Origin: Guillardia theta CCMP2712
Lineage: Eukaryota > Cryptophyceae > Pyrenomonadales > Geminigeraceae
Length of the DNA: 39,015 nucleotides
Reading direction: 5' to 3'
Assembly: GCF_000315625.1 (NCBI RefSeq)
Contig: NW_005434643.1
Span: forward strand, 21,659-60,673
Shown: piece after piece, positions 1-10,572 of the stretch
Layout of the letters: each line of letters opens with the position of its first letter
How positions within the stretch are numbered: the first letter of the stretch is position 1
Translations under genes and position numbers: made by a program
The notes under the pieces: model-generated
Databases searched by the model: none
What the model saw: only the letters and a program-made list of their open reading frames with translations
What the model was told of the DNA's origin: nothing

Positions 1-89
1 TATGAAATAAGTTAAGAGAAAGGTTTGTGATCCATGAAGCTAAAGAATGTCTTTAAGGGCTCAGGCTCATCGCTTCCCTCGTCACGTCT

Positions 90-148
90 CTCCTCCTCCT
101 CCTCCTCCTCCTCCTCCTCCTCCTCCTCCTCCTCCTCCTCCTCCTCCT
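90..148. repeat. TCC/GGA triplet microsatellite
   Basis: Long near-perfect run of TCC on the plus strand inside the putative last visible intron of the M13 gene. It gives spurious poly-Ser, poly-Pro or poly-Glu reading frames on both strands. Confidence 0.9.
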
Positions 149-239
149 GCCCCTGCTCCTGCTCCTCCTCTTCCCTCCTCTTCCTTCGGCTTTCCCTCTT
201 CCTCCTCTCCCGCCTTATCCTCCTGTGATGCTGCCGCAC

Positions 240-1095
240 CTCAACATGCCTGCCTGCAGGGAGAGCGGCTCTCATGGCCAAGTAAGCAAGATGCAACCCT
301 CCTCTGCGCAGCAGATCGGTCAGAAGACACAGCAGCATTAAGTAGCGCGTCAGGAAGAGGAGGAAGAGAAGGACGAGGTGAAGGAGGAGGCAGGAGGAGG
401 CAGGAGCAGGTAGCCTGGGAGGTGGTAAGAGGAGGAAGGAGGTGGTGTTTGGAGGAGGAGGATACCGATCAGCGATGTCCTCTTCCAGTGTCTGGTTGCT
501 GTGGACATGCCTGAAGGACCATGATGGGTCAGATTTGCAGCAGGTGACAGAGAGGAGGAGAAGAGAGTGACTTGTAAGGATTAAACGAGATCCGAGCATC
601 CTCTTCCTCGTCCTCGTCCTCCTCCTCCTCCTCCTCATCGTCACATCATCACCATCATCATTACATCATCATCATCATCATCTCCATCCCCATCATCATC
701 ATCTTTATATCATCAGCGCAGAAAACCAACCTTCCAGCACTCGTGTACGTGTGATAGTATCTCCCTATGCAATCTGCTCTCTTCTTGTAGCTCCTGATCG
801 TCGAGTTGTCCCACCTGTTCGCCCCATCGACGTCAGATTTCACCACGTGACATCATCAGCCCCCAGCTGTTTCCCACCAGCTTCTCAGCTCGAAGTTGGG
901 GCCGAAAAGTCTCCCGACGTTGTCGAACCCGTGGGACATTTCATGCCCCACAAGACCCCCTGCACCATCGCTCACTGACCTAACACGTCCTCTCTCGCCC
1001 TCCTCGCCCTCCTCGTCCTCTTCCCTCGTCCTCGTCCTCGTCCTCGTCCTCCTCCCTCGTCCTCGTCCTCGTCCTCCTCCCTCGTCCTCGTCCTT

Positions 1096-1137
<42 letters not shown>

Positions 1138-4112
1138 CTCCCTCGTCCTCGTCCTCGTCCTCCTCCCTCGTCCTCGTCCTCGTCCTCGTCCTCCCCTGGC
1201 CTAATTTCCTCTTGTTTCCATGTCCAGCCCCTCCTCCCTTCCTCCTCATTTGCCATCCCCCCTGCTCCTCTTTCTTTCTCTTTCACTTTCTCGTCCTCGT
1301 CCTCCGTCTCACCAAGGGATCCCAAATCGTAGGGAGAGAAGGGAGAACTCGCGTGTCCCCCAGCAGCGATGAAGGGAAACTGGCGGGAGGGAGTTGAGAA
1401 GGGAGAGAGTTCGCAAGGGCTGACCTGAAGGAGGGCAGAGGGGACGAAGAGCGAGTTGGTGTGGATGTTGTAGAAGGCGTTGACGGACATCGGGCCGAGG
1501 TCTGAGAACAGGAGGTTAGTGAACAGGTGAGAAGAGGAGGAGAGGAGAGGAGAGGAGAGGAGAGGAGAGGAGAGGAGAGGAGAGGAGAGGAGAGGAGAGG
1601 AGAGGAAGAGAGGAGAGGAGAGGAGAGGAGAGGAGAGGAAAGGGGAGGGGAGGGGAGGAGAGGAGAGGCGAGAAGAGGCGAGGAGAGGAGGTTGAGAATG
1701 AGAGAAAAGCAGAGTGCTCTCCAATCACTGCCTCCACGTCTCACCAGTCCCCCAGTCTCTCCTCCCCTTGACAGTAGCGAGCTTCGTGATCTGTCAGGAC
1801 GAGGACGCGTCTCAGAGCGGGAGAGGGTCAACGCGCCTTCGGGGCTGACCGCACCTGGTCGGTGACGACTTTCTTGGCTATGTTGACAGAGTTCTGAAAC
1901 CACCTCTGATGATGTACGACGAAGCCAAGGGGTTCAACGTTCCGAGGTCCTCCTACCTGCAGATGTCCTGAGGAGGAGAGGAGGGAGGCAGGGAGGGAGG
2001 GTAGAGGGAAGTAGCGAGGAGGGAGAGAGGGAGGGAGGAGAGAGAGAGGCAAGGGAAAGGAAAGGAAGGGGAGGTATGCTGATGCTGATGCTGATGCTGA
2101 TGCTGATGCTGATGCTGATCGAGGTTTCGATTCTTTTTTCTCACCTCCACGTCCATGTCCGCCAACTTGACCAGAGCGACTCGCTTGCTGCTCTCCGACA
2201 TCCACGAGGATCGTCGGATGACCTGTGAAACCACCGCCAGGGGGTCAACAAGGAAAGCACACCGAGGCCCTGAAGAAAACAGCGGTGAAGCAGTTGAGAG
2301 GTTGAAGGGGAGGAGAGCGAGCGAGGGGGATTGAACCGAAGAGAGCAAGATCGAAGTGGGGTGAAGGAGAGGAGGAGGAGGAGGAGGAGGAGGGGCAGAA
2401 GGAATGGGGGATGGGAGTGGTTGCGGTGATGGGAGGCATCAACTTCCAAGCAGCTGTCCATTGCTACCTTTGCGAACTCCTGCTTCAGCTTGCCGATCAT
2501 CCTCTCCGCTCTCGCTGCCACGTCATCACGACCAGCATGCTGCTGGTAAGTTTGCCCGATGACGTCCGGCACGAACAAGTTCAAGGTATGGAGGCAAATG
2601 CGCCACCTCGGTGGATCAGCTTTGACGCCATACAATCGCTTCCGAAACTCAAGGTCTGCAACCTGAGCCAGGACTAAATCCAAGCAGGCAAACCACTCCT
2701 TCCTCCCCTCCTGCTCCCTACCTCCTCCCTGTGCTCTACTCCCCCCCCCCGGGGGCTTCCCCCGCTTCCCCCCCTCCCATTCTATCATTTCCCTCCGTTC
2801 CCCCCTCTTCCTGTTTCCTTCACTTCTCCCTCCCCTTCCACTCCTTCCCTCCCGCCACTCCCTCGCTCCTCCTCCTCGTCTTCTGTGCGAAAGTTTCTTG
2901 CCCACACCTGAAACGGATGTCCGAGATGCCCGACGAGGTTGTCTAGCAGCTTCCACTTAAGGTACCACCGCCAGTAAGTCTTGTCTTTCCGTCCTATCAG
3001 CCCGCACAGCCGTTGAAAGAAAGGAACATCCACTACCCTCACCATCTGCCGGCTGGTCAACACCACCCGTTCCCGCTAGAGTCTCCTTCTTACCTTGTCG
3101 TCTGACTGCAGCAGATGCTTGTCGACCCCGAGCAGTTCGAAGAAGAGGGACCAATCGAGCCCATGCTTCACTTGCATGCCCTTCACCACCTGCTTGAAGG
3201 AGAGTGGGGGGAGAGAGTTTGCTGTTCGCTCGTCAGCGTGCGACAAGAACATCCTTGCCAGCTCGGTCTCAACGTCCAGGATGCTCGCTGCTGCCTCGCT
3301 GCTCTCTTGCTGCGAGTAGCCGAGGAGCAGGAACACCTGACGAGCGAAGGTCCTCAGAGCCGATCGCTTGCCCGCGTTCCACTCGAGTAGGTAGAAGTTG
3401 TGGTCGGCGAGCGTCAGCCCCCCTGCTGCATGTACATCACCCTCTTCAGCGAGTCCACGTCTGCCCCAACGTCCCAGAAGAAGAAAGCTTTCGAGTTCAG
3501 CCGGTGAATCATGGCAACCACCTCCACCAACGGTCGATCGCCCTGCTGGGCCAGGGCTGCGTCAACCCTCGTAAGATATGGCAGGACTGGCCGGATCCCC
3601 TGAGCATCGATGGACTCAGTATCCAGACATGATCGGAAGAGCTTCCCGGCATCGCCTCCTCCATGTCCCATCATCAGAGAGCGCATCATCTGCGCGTCTC
3701 GTTCCTTGACGCCATCGAAGGTGTAGTACCATTGATCGTGATCGCTTGGAAGCTCTTTCTTCAGGAAACCTCCACAAGCATACTGGTAGAAGTCCTCACA
3801 TGGAGATGTGCTTGTATCCATGAGTTTCGATCGATCCTCCTGGCCTGTCATCTCCTTCCCCGCCAACTTCTGGCCTCTCCTCCACCCCAGAGGATTCCAC
3901 CCCGACCATCCCAAGGTAGGGATCAGAACAGCGATCCCAACCAGGAAGAGACAAGAGAGACACAGGAGCATGCGTCGACTTTGTCCTCGCCTCTTCCTCC
4001 TAATCCCTCCATCCACCATCGCTCCCTCCTCCTCCTCCTCCTCCCCCACCCTCCCTCCCTTTCCGCTGTCTAGCAGCGGGTCGCTCTCCCTCATTGTCGG
4101 GCGGAGCCACAA
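240..4112 (-). CDS. M13 (neprilysin-type) membrane zinc metallopeptidase, 3' end beyond the left edge
   Basis: Predicted type II membrane metallopeptidase that trims small peptides outside the cytosol. Exons read on the minus strand: 4112-3094, 3045-2908, 2662-2444, 2222-2145, 1956-1833, 1501-1425, 1379-1313, 959-878, 814-731, 510-466, 303-240. All junctions are GT-AG and keep phase if one G is added at 3418-3423. Visible protein is about 666 residues; the family is usually 700-770, so roughly 100 C-terminal residues lie off the left edge. The N-terminus has an acidic-dileucine motif (ESDPLL, residues 9-14), a basic stretch and one transmembrane segment (about 48-68). It continues with the M13 N-terminal signature SPCEDFYQYACGGF, then VNAFYN, the zinc motif HEMSH (931-945) and EDIAD, which carries the third zinc ligand. 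ATG 4094 is an alternative start. Family assignment is firm. Natural substrates are unknown; the dileucine motif hints at endolysosomal sorting (inference). Confidence 0.88.
1008..1195. repeat. TCCTCG hexamer array
   Basis: Tandem TCCTCG/TCCTCC units fill most of the 353-base M13 intron between donor 1312 and acceptor 960. Read on the coding strand the array is purine-rich and stays open as Arg/Glu/Asp repeats, which is a shadow and not protein. Confidence 0.9.
1530..1690. repeat. GGAGA pentamer array
   Basis: Imperfect tandem GGAGA units (plus strand) inside the M13 intron 1832-1502. On the coding strand this is a TCTCC pyrimidine run just upstream of the acceptor. The same unit recurs at 23970-24005 and 38957-39006. 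Confidence 0.9.
2078..2120. repeat. GCTGAT hexamer repeat
   Basis: About seven tandem GCTGAT/GATGCT units within the M13 intron between 2144 and 1957. Confidence 0.85.
3418..3423 (-). other. Single-base frame break in the M13 peptidase
   Basis: The coding strand reads a run of six G here. Upstream the frame encodes ...VMYMQQGG then stops; downstream the frame one base over encodes LTLADHNFYLLEW. Seven G would join them as QGGLTLADHNFYL, which matches the M13 consensus. No GT-AG intron fits the gap. With the added base the first exon is 1020 bases and its phase agrees with the next splice site. Either an assembly error in a homopolymer or a true frameshift. Confidence 0.75.
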
Positions 4113-4749
4113 CCACCCCTACCCTCCTGAATCCCTTCCATCTACCCCCTCATACACAGCATTTCATAAATTATGATATTTCGGGTTGATATCGTATAAA
4201 CATTGATAAATTATATATAATTTTGTATATTTCTGTATATTAGAGCAGATCGAACGTTTGAAAATGGAGGAAGCCGGGGATGGGTAGCGCAAGGAGGAGG
4301 AGAGAGAGAGGAGGAGGAGAGCGAGGAGGATGGACACAAAGAGGACAGGAAAGTAGAGAGGACATGAAACATACAGGCAAGAGCCTTGTAGATTCCAGAG
4401 GCTGCTAGCATGTCCAGATTTTTGAAATATCGCGACTCGGAGAAGGTTGATGCAGAAAAATGTTGCGATGCAGGACAGCAGAACATGTTAAGGAGTGATG
4501 AAGTAAAGAAAGTGATTTTGAATAGTATGACAGAAAACTAGCATGGGATATATCACCACATGGGCTGGCACAGAAGTGAGAACTAGTGCAATGAATAGGA
4601 AAAAGCAAAGCAAATTCACTCTCAGACGAAGGGAAACGAAGTTGGAGATGTTGTTTCTGCTCACAATCTGATTTTTTTCCGTTTTTGCAGTCTCTCAGAT
4701 GATCCTTGCCATGCACGCGGCATCCTTGTCCTAGAATCATCTCTGCGAA
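4113..4749. promoter_or_regulatory. Divergent intergenic region between the M13 peptidase and the kinesin
   Basis: This 637-base spacer separates two head-to-head start codons, so both promoters should lie here. About 4160-4245 is markedly AT-rich, with several TATA-like words. A T-rich tract ending in TTTTTGCAG at about 4673-4690 resembles a splice acceptor, so the kinesin 5' UTR could be spliced. No supported coding region was found. Confidence 0.5.
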
Positions 4750-7700
4750 ATGGTTGCTAGGACCTCAGGGGAGGCTGTCAGTGACAAGGAGAAGGAGTAC
4801 AAGGCTCTTACGATGCACCTGCTGGATATGAGCGAGGAGCTCGAGAAGATGGGAGGAGGCGACACCAGGATCTGCCCCCTCAAGGTTGTTGTGCGCGTCC
4901 GGCCAGGGAGAGGGGGGAGGAGGGCAGTGCAGACAGAAGGGAGCGAGGTGAGGGTGCTGGAGGGGAAGGGGAAGGAGGGAGACGGGACGACATGCCGCAC
5001 GTACAAGATGACAGCAGCGCTACCTGCCAACTCCAGCCAGAAGGAGTGCTTCCAAGCCACTGCTCTCGTCGCTCTCAACTCCTTATGGGACGGTTTCAAC
5101 GCATCCGTTGTTGCTGTGGGGCAGACAGGGACGGGGAAGACCTACAGCTTGTACGGGGATGAGGACGAGAACCTCTCCCTCCTCACTCTCAAGACTCTCT
5201 TCGAGAGGATCAGGCAGAGCCACGAGCCCAACGACTTCATAGTGATGTTGTCTTTGTGGGAGGTCGGTGTCAGCGATGCGAACGATCTGCTTGCTCCTCA
5301 GAAGCAGCAGGATGATCGGGGAGGAGGAGCAGGAGACAAGTCGTTCACTTGTGTCGAGGTTGAGTCCCTCTCCGATGCCATGCAAGTGCTGGAGTACGGT
5401 CATTCCCGCAGCTCGAACTGGATTGAGGATGATGAGAAGACCATGTTCGTGCCGACATCGAACAGATGCCATTCCTTCATGAGGATCACCCTCTATGACA
5501 AGAGGAAGCGAAGGATAAGCTCCCTGCACCTGATCGACCTCGTTGGTTATGTCCCGCTGAATGGAGCTCGAACAGCTGGTAGGTTTGGATCAAGACTACC
5601 AATCTGCCTGACTGGGAAAGCCCGTCTCGTTCCAACCCACCACCCCCGCTCTCCCTGATTCCTTCATTCTTCCCTTCAGTCGTCTTGTCACTGCGTTTAT
5701 CTGACTGACTGATCGCCCGTGCAGAAGTGGCTTTCAACAAGAAGCAAGTCTACGACCGAGAAAGGAGAATGATGAGTCAACAGCTCATTTCTTTCAATCG
5801 CCTGCTAGGTCAGAGTCTGGTGCCTCCTCCTGCCATTCCCTCCGCTCTCCCCATCCCCTCCCTCCCTAATCCCTCCCTCCCTCCCCTTTCCTTTCTTCCT
5901 GTCCCTCTTGCTCCTCCCTTCTTCTCTCCCCCCACCTGCCTCCACTGTCACTGCATCCTGTGTCCTGACGACTAGAGCAGCTGAGATCTCGTCGAAGCAC
6001 GAGAGGAGCGGATGCTCCATCAGCACTGTAGGAAGCGACTCGTGGGTCTCCTCTTCCAGAGACTCGAGGCTGACGCAGGCGATGTCTCCCCTCCTCGCAG
6101 GGAACAACCAGACGATCATCCTCTGTACCATCTCGCCCGATGCTGAGGATCAGCTCGACACGCTCAACTCGCTGCGGTGCTGCCATCGTGCTCTCTGCAT
6201 CAGCAACGCGTGCCATCGCATCCTCAACATTGACGCTGGCGACTTCTCCTCCCTCCCCTCCTCGGAGATTCTTGGAGCTGCTCTCGGGGGGACCAGGGGG
6301 CATCACGTGGGGAGGGGAGGGAGTAGAAAGCAGCCTGTTGGAGGATCGATGCATCAGAAGGTGGCGGAGCTTGAAGATGAAGTCTACCATGCAAGACTTG
6401 AGCTCAGCTCGTCAGACAGGAGGAAGGCGATGCCGGAAGAGAGGAGGAGCGTAGAGGAGAGGAGGAGCATGGAGGAGAGGAACAGGAGGAGAGGAAACAG
6501 GAGGAGAGGAAACAGGAGGAGGATCTGAGGAGGAGGATGGGTGAGCACAAGGCACGAGTGAGGTTCGATCACCGCCAAGTTCCGCAGCGGAGGAAGGAGG
6601 GAGGGCCCGATGACAAGGCCTGGCAGGAGGCGTACAGGGAGATCTCGTCCATCGACGAGAGCATCCGGAGGAGACATGCAGGACACGAGGAAGAGGATGC
6701 GCGAGCCAGCGACGGGTGGAAGAAGCAGAGCCAGCGTAGGAGCCCAGCTCAACACAACCAGGCACATGGGATGAGGCACGAGGAGGAGGCGAGGAAGGGG
6801 CCAGGAGAAAAGTACGCGAGGGACGATGACGAGGCGTACGAGATCGAGGAGGAGGATTTTGACGAGGAGGTGGATGAATTGGAGAAGTCTCCAGACGACC
6901 TCAGGAACGAGTTCCACCATGTGCTGGACAGAATGAGGAGCATGGACTTCCAGGAGGATGGAGCGCGCAGTTACTCCCCCATCCAGATGGAGGGGGAGGA
7001 GGAGGAGGAGGAGGAGGGAGGATGGGTCTTCCATGACAGGGAGGAGGCAGGGCGGCACCAGCATCAGGACGTGAGGGACAACATGCAGCGGGAGGACATC
7101 GACCACCAGTACGCAGAGATCGTGCAGAGGATCGCGAAGCAGGCGAACTTCTCGTCCCTCGACGACGAGCAGGAGGTCCGAGATAGGGAGGAGTTCATCA
7201 CCCGACAGGAGGTAGGGGGATGCGTCATGCCGTCCGCTCGCTGACTGGCATGCTGGCAGATCAAGCTCGTGGAGCTGAGGCAAGAGGTCATGGAGCTGAA
7301 GCGAAGGCTCAGGCTCGCCATGAGCGAGGGCGGGCAGGAAGAAGTTTTCAGCGAGTACGAGGCTGAGATCTCCCGACTGAGCCATGCCCTCTCCCAGGTC
7401 TCTCTGGCTCCTCCCCCTTCCTGCTGTGCCATCCCCAGCTCTGCTCCTGTCCTCTCCTCATGGCAAACTCTCCCTTCCTCTCCTCATGGCAAGCTCTCCC
7501 TCCCTCACCTTGCATGTCCTCAGTACCCCGCTGTCCTTGTCTGTCTCCATCCTCTCCCTCACCTCCGCATCTTCACTCTCGGCCCTTTCCAGGCAAGGCA
7601 GCAACAGATGGCATCAGATCTGGCGGCCCAGGAAGCCTCCAGCTTGCAGGCGGGAGATCGAGCTCGAGACATGCGCGACTTCACTCGCAAGAACCTCACG

Positions 7701-8698
7701 AGGTCAGGAGGAGAGCAGGAGGGGGAGGGGAAGAGAAGGAGGGAGAGGGAAAGAGAAAGAGGGAGAGGGAAAGAAAAGGAGGGAGAGGGGAAGAGAGGGA
7801 GGCGGGGAAGGGGCAGGTAGGAGGGAGGCTCTGATTTCTTCGAGCAGGCTGCAGAAGGAGTTTGAGAAAGTTTCCAAGGAGAACGAGAGCCTGCGGAGGG
7901 AGAGGAGGACTTTCTTGTCGCAGAAGAAGTTCCTCCAGGACATGGTTCGCAAGGCATCGCATCTGCAGCAGGTTTCCCTTCCTCCTCTCCCTTCCCTTCT
8001 GCTCCTGCCGCTCCCTCCCCCTCCCCCCCAACCTGATGACCACCACCACCTGCTGCTGCTGCTCCTCCTCCTCCTCCTCCTCCATTTCTTCTCGTGCACC
8101 TGGTTGACCTCTCATTGTTCCAGGCCCTCAACACCAAGGAGGATGAACTCCAGAGAGAGAAGGAGCGGGTGGAGGAGGCACACAAGAAGGCCATCGACCT
8201 GCAGTTCGCCCTCGGCGAGGCAAACAGGAAGGAGCAGCTCCTCAAGGTCTGCCGCCCCCCCCCCCCCCCCCCCTTCTCCTTCCCTTCCCCTGGGCTCACC
8301 GGCAGCCTCCTGACGCTGCTGAGCAGGACGAGATGAAACCTCTCCGCTCCGAGCTCACCAAGCTGGTGGAGGCCAACAGGAGGAGCCAGCGACAGATGAG
8401 GACGTTCCGATCCTTCGCTGGTGGGAATTCCTTCCCCGCGTCCTGCTTCCCTCCCTCCCCGGGCCCCTCCCCTCGTTCCTACACGTTACCACCCCAATCC
8501 CCATCTCCTCCTCCTCCTCCTCTTCATATCTGGAACATGTCGGTGCTTCTCTGATGTATGTTAGATGAGGAGCATCTGAAGCCCAAGGGCAACTTGATCG
8601 AGCAGCTCGACAAGCTGGAGCATGAAGTCGGCTTCTTCCGCCCAAAACTTCTGCCTCGCATCAAGGAACTGCGAGCCGAGATCGAGGCCGCCCTATGA
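4750..8698 (+). CDS. Divergent kinesin-like protein with coiled-coil tail
   Basis: N-terminal kinesin motor followed by a long charged tail. Exons: 4750-5578, 5725-5808, 5981-7211, 7260-7397, 7593-7702, 7848-7971, 8124-8246, 8327-8420, 8565-8698. The total is 955 residues once one A is added at 6481. An in-frame stop at 4732 supports the start. Motor landmarks are KVVVRVRP (about residue 45), an intact P-loop GQTGTGKT (124-131), switch I reduced to SNRCH (237-241) where SSRSH is usual, switch II reduced to DLVGYV (263-268) where DLAGSE is usual, and RDSRLTQ...GNNQT near the motor end. The tail has tandem ERKQE units, an acidic middle and heptad-rich exons; the C-terminus ends KELRAEIEAAL. It is a kinesin by homology. 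ATPase activity and transport role are doubtful, because the switch II Glu, which normally pairs with switch I Arg, is Val. Confidence 0.87.
6481..6482 (+). other. Single-base frame break in the kinesin tail repeat
   Basis: A 15-base repeat encoding ERKQE occurs in tandem. The first copy reads AGGAACAG while the next two read AGGAAACAG. The missing A shifts the upstream frame into a stop at 6526-6528. Restoring it joins the motor frame to the long charged frame that continues to 7211, and makes the whole spliced CDS an exact multiple of three. Assembly error or real frameshift. Confidence 0.72.
7722..7818 (+). repeat. Purine-rich GGGAGAGGAAAGA-type repeat in a kinesin intron
   Basis: Imperfect tandem purine units inside the intron 7703-7847. 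No coding support. Confidence 0.75.
8254..8273 (+). repeat. Poly-C tract in a kinesin intron
   Basis: About nineteen consecutive C within the intron 8247-8326. Its length is likely unreliable in the assembly. Confidence 0.8.
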
Positions 8699-8779
8699 CC
8701 GCCAGGTCAAGAAGACTTCTATGCTCTGACCTCATTCCTCCCTCCAACCCCTCTCCCCGGGCCCTTCCTTTCCCTTTGT

Positions 8780-9290
8780 CAGTGCCACTCGGCAATGCGT
8801 TCACCGGACCGGGACTCTAGTAACGGTACTGACGGGCTGGCATGCCGCAGGATACGTTGAAGCAGGAGACTTCGCTGGGGTCCGCCTCCTATCGCCCAAG
8901 ATCAAGATGTAGATGATACAAGAGGTGAAGTAGATTGAAGTTTATTATCAAATGACCAGTGAATCGTTCAACAACAAGATCATCACCGTCTCCGTCGGCC
9001 CCTGACTTTCAGTTACTGACAGTCGGAGCCTCCGAGCCGGCCTGGCGGCCCGGGCCGGGCCCACTGCACGGCCTAGGCGCCGCAGTGACTGGCCCAGTGG
9101 AACCGTCAGACTCGTGACTCTGATTTGTAGACTCGCCTCACTGTCAGTTCCGAAGTTCTCAAGCCTCCAGTTTTTCAGTGTACCGTGACCCCCCGGGCCC
9201 CGGGCCCGGGAACTGCCAGGCCCTCAGTCCGATCTGGCCGCACCGAATCTTTTTACTCAACGTCAACCAGCTTGTTAGTCCTTGCAGTGA
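8780..9290. repeat. GC-rich palindromic-word island 1
   Basis: Intergenic block between the kinesin stop and the eS25 start. It is rich in GGCC, CCGG, GGGCCC, CACTG and GTGAC words, with a nested C/G palindrome cluster at about 9190-9210. Composition is unlike either neighbouring gene. Open frames here have no protein-like character. It resembles the islands at 13050, 23225 and 33490. Confidence 0.7.
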
Positions 9291-9584
9291 GGCGGGTCCG
9301 CTCGTGCAGCATTTTTTTCCTGCTGTAACGGTCAGCTTCAGCTTTCATTTGGAAGGGGTGGGGTATCATCACCGGCGACTTGAACCCAGTATTGCTGCAG
9401 GAGTAGTACCCTATGATTTATCTTACCTGATGGACTCGAGATATCGTTGAAGTATAGGTAAGGGAGAAGAAATCGAGCAGGACAGCAAGAGGGGTAGTGA
9501 GACTTTGACGGGTGGGGTGATGGTCCGTTATCCTCTTTTTTTTTTTAAAGGCTCTGCTGCGCGTGCGAGATCAGCACAGAGCCC
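9291..9584. other. Intergenic and 5' leader region of eS25
   Basis: No coding signal seen. A run of T at about 9535-9546 ends in AAAG shortly before the proposed ATG at 9585, within what should be the promoter or 5' leader. Confidence 0.4.
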
Positions 9585-10572
9585 ATGGTGAGTGAGCGCG
9601 AGCGAGGAGGTCAAAGCATGGCGGCGATGCAGTGTGCGAACAGTGTGATGGGGATAATGGAGATGATAGTGATGATGGAGATGATGGAAAGGTGTGGGTT
9701 TGAACAAGATGTGTCTTGATTTTGTGGTGAGCGACTGGAGAGATGTTGGGTTGAGGTTGTCTGCTCTATTGCTATTGCCTAGATTGTGGTTGGGGTTGCT
9801 CGTGATCACCTTTGACTTTCATGTGAGTGAGATATTATGCTTTTGAAAATATCTCTCATATTTCCATGTCAAGATTATTTTTGCGCATATTTCCACGATT
9901 GTATCAGATTTCAATCTAGAACGCAACAACAACTCATTGCAGCGTCATAAATTGGTTGTATTGGTGATGAGTGTTCCCTTTTTTCCTTGGTGTTCTCGCT
10001 TCTGTTTTTATGGCACATTGTCAAAGTTGTGTCTATCAGAACAAACACAAGCCATGATCAAGAAGCAGTTTTGACAGTGAACAGTGACTTGCGATGTTGG
10101 GTTTTGTTCGCTGAATGGCTCTGTGTTTGTGCCGATTTTCCCTGTGACTGGTGTGATTTCGAACGACGTTGTCCTGCTTTTGGCAACATGTTATCAGAAT
10201 CCTGACTTGAGGTCGCAGCCGCCTAAGCAGCCGCAGGGCAAGGGCAAGGCCGATGCGGCCTCGTCCAAGGCTCAGAGTTCCAAGAAGGACGCAGGAGGAG
10301 GAAAGGCCAAGAAGAAGAAATGGTCTAAGGGAAAGCAAAAAGAAAAGTTGAACGCTGCAGTGTTCTTTGACAAGAACTTGTACGAGAAGCTTAAGAAGGA
10401 AGTGCCCAGCTACAAGCTCATCACTCCCTCTATTATTTCTGAGCGCATGAGATGCAATGTCAGTATGGCTCGCCGGGCGATTGTTGATCTTGAGAGCAAG
10501 GGGATGATCCGTGCTATCTCGAAGCACGCTAGCCAAAGCATCTACACTCGCGCATTAGCAGGAGCTGAGTAA
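9585..10572 (+). CDS. RPS25: 40S ribosomal protein eS25 (RPS25)
   Basis: Small-subunit ribosomal protein near the decoding head; in other eukaryotes eS25 is used in IRES-driven initiation. Exon 2 (10219-10572) carries the full family pattern: a Lys-rich N-terminus ([17 protein letters not shown]), then [40 protein letters not shown] and the conserved end [20 protein letters not shown]. It opens straight after an acceptor (GGTCGCAG) and has no Met before [10 protein letters not shown]. The best start is the isolated ATG at 9585-9587, directly followed by the strong donor GTGAGTGAG. This gives MPPKQPQGK and a 118-residue protein, normal for the family. The resulting intron (9588-10218, 631 bases) is far longer than others in the window. 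The product is certain; the first exon is an inference from donor quality and phase. Confidence 0.93.
9588..10218 (+). other. Long first intron of eS25
   Basis: 631 bases, starting one base after the start codon and ending at CGCAG before 10219. It is T-rich with scattered TGATGA words but no convincing snoRNA (no paired C/D boxes with a closing stem). First introns of ribosomal protein genes often carry regulatory signals; none can be named here. Confidence 0.55.

Noticed and set aside
1-89. Possible last M13 exon at the left edge (LKTFFSFMDHKPFS then stop)
   Set aside because: Too short and does not match the M13 C-terminus; the real end probably lies outside the window.
12-644. Long minus- and plus-strand frames over 12-644
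   Set aside because: Kept open by TCC/GGA repeats. Only the two short M13 exons (510-466, 303-240) have protein support.
972-1903. Overlapping long minus-strand frames rich in Ser/Leu/Pro or Arg/Glu
   Set aside because: They read through introns filled with TCCTCG and GGAGA repeats. The supported exons inside them are 1379-1313 and 1501-1425.
9588-10218. Box C/D snoRNA in the eS25 intron (TGATGA words)
   Set aside because: No CTGA at proper spacing with a closing terminal stem was found.
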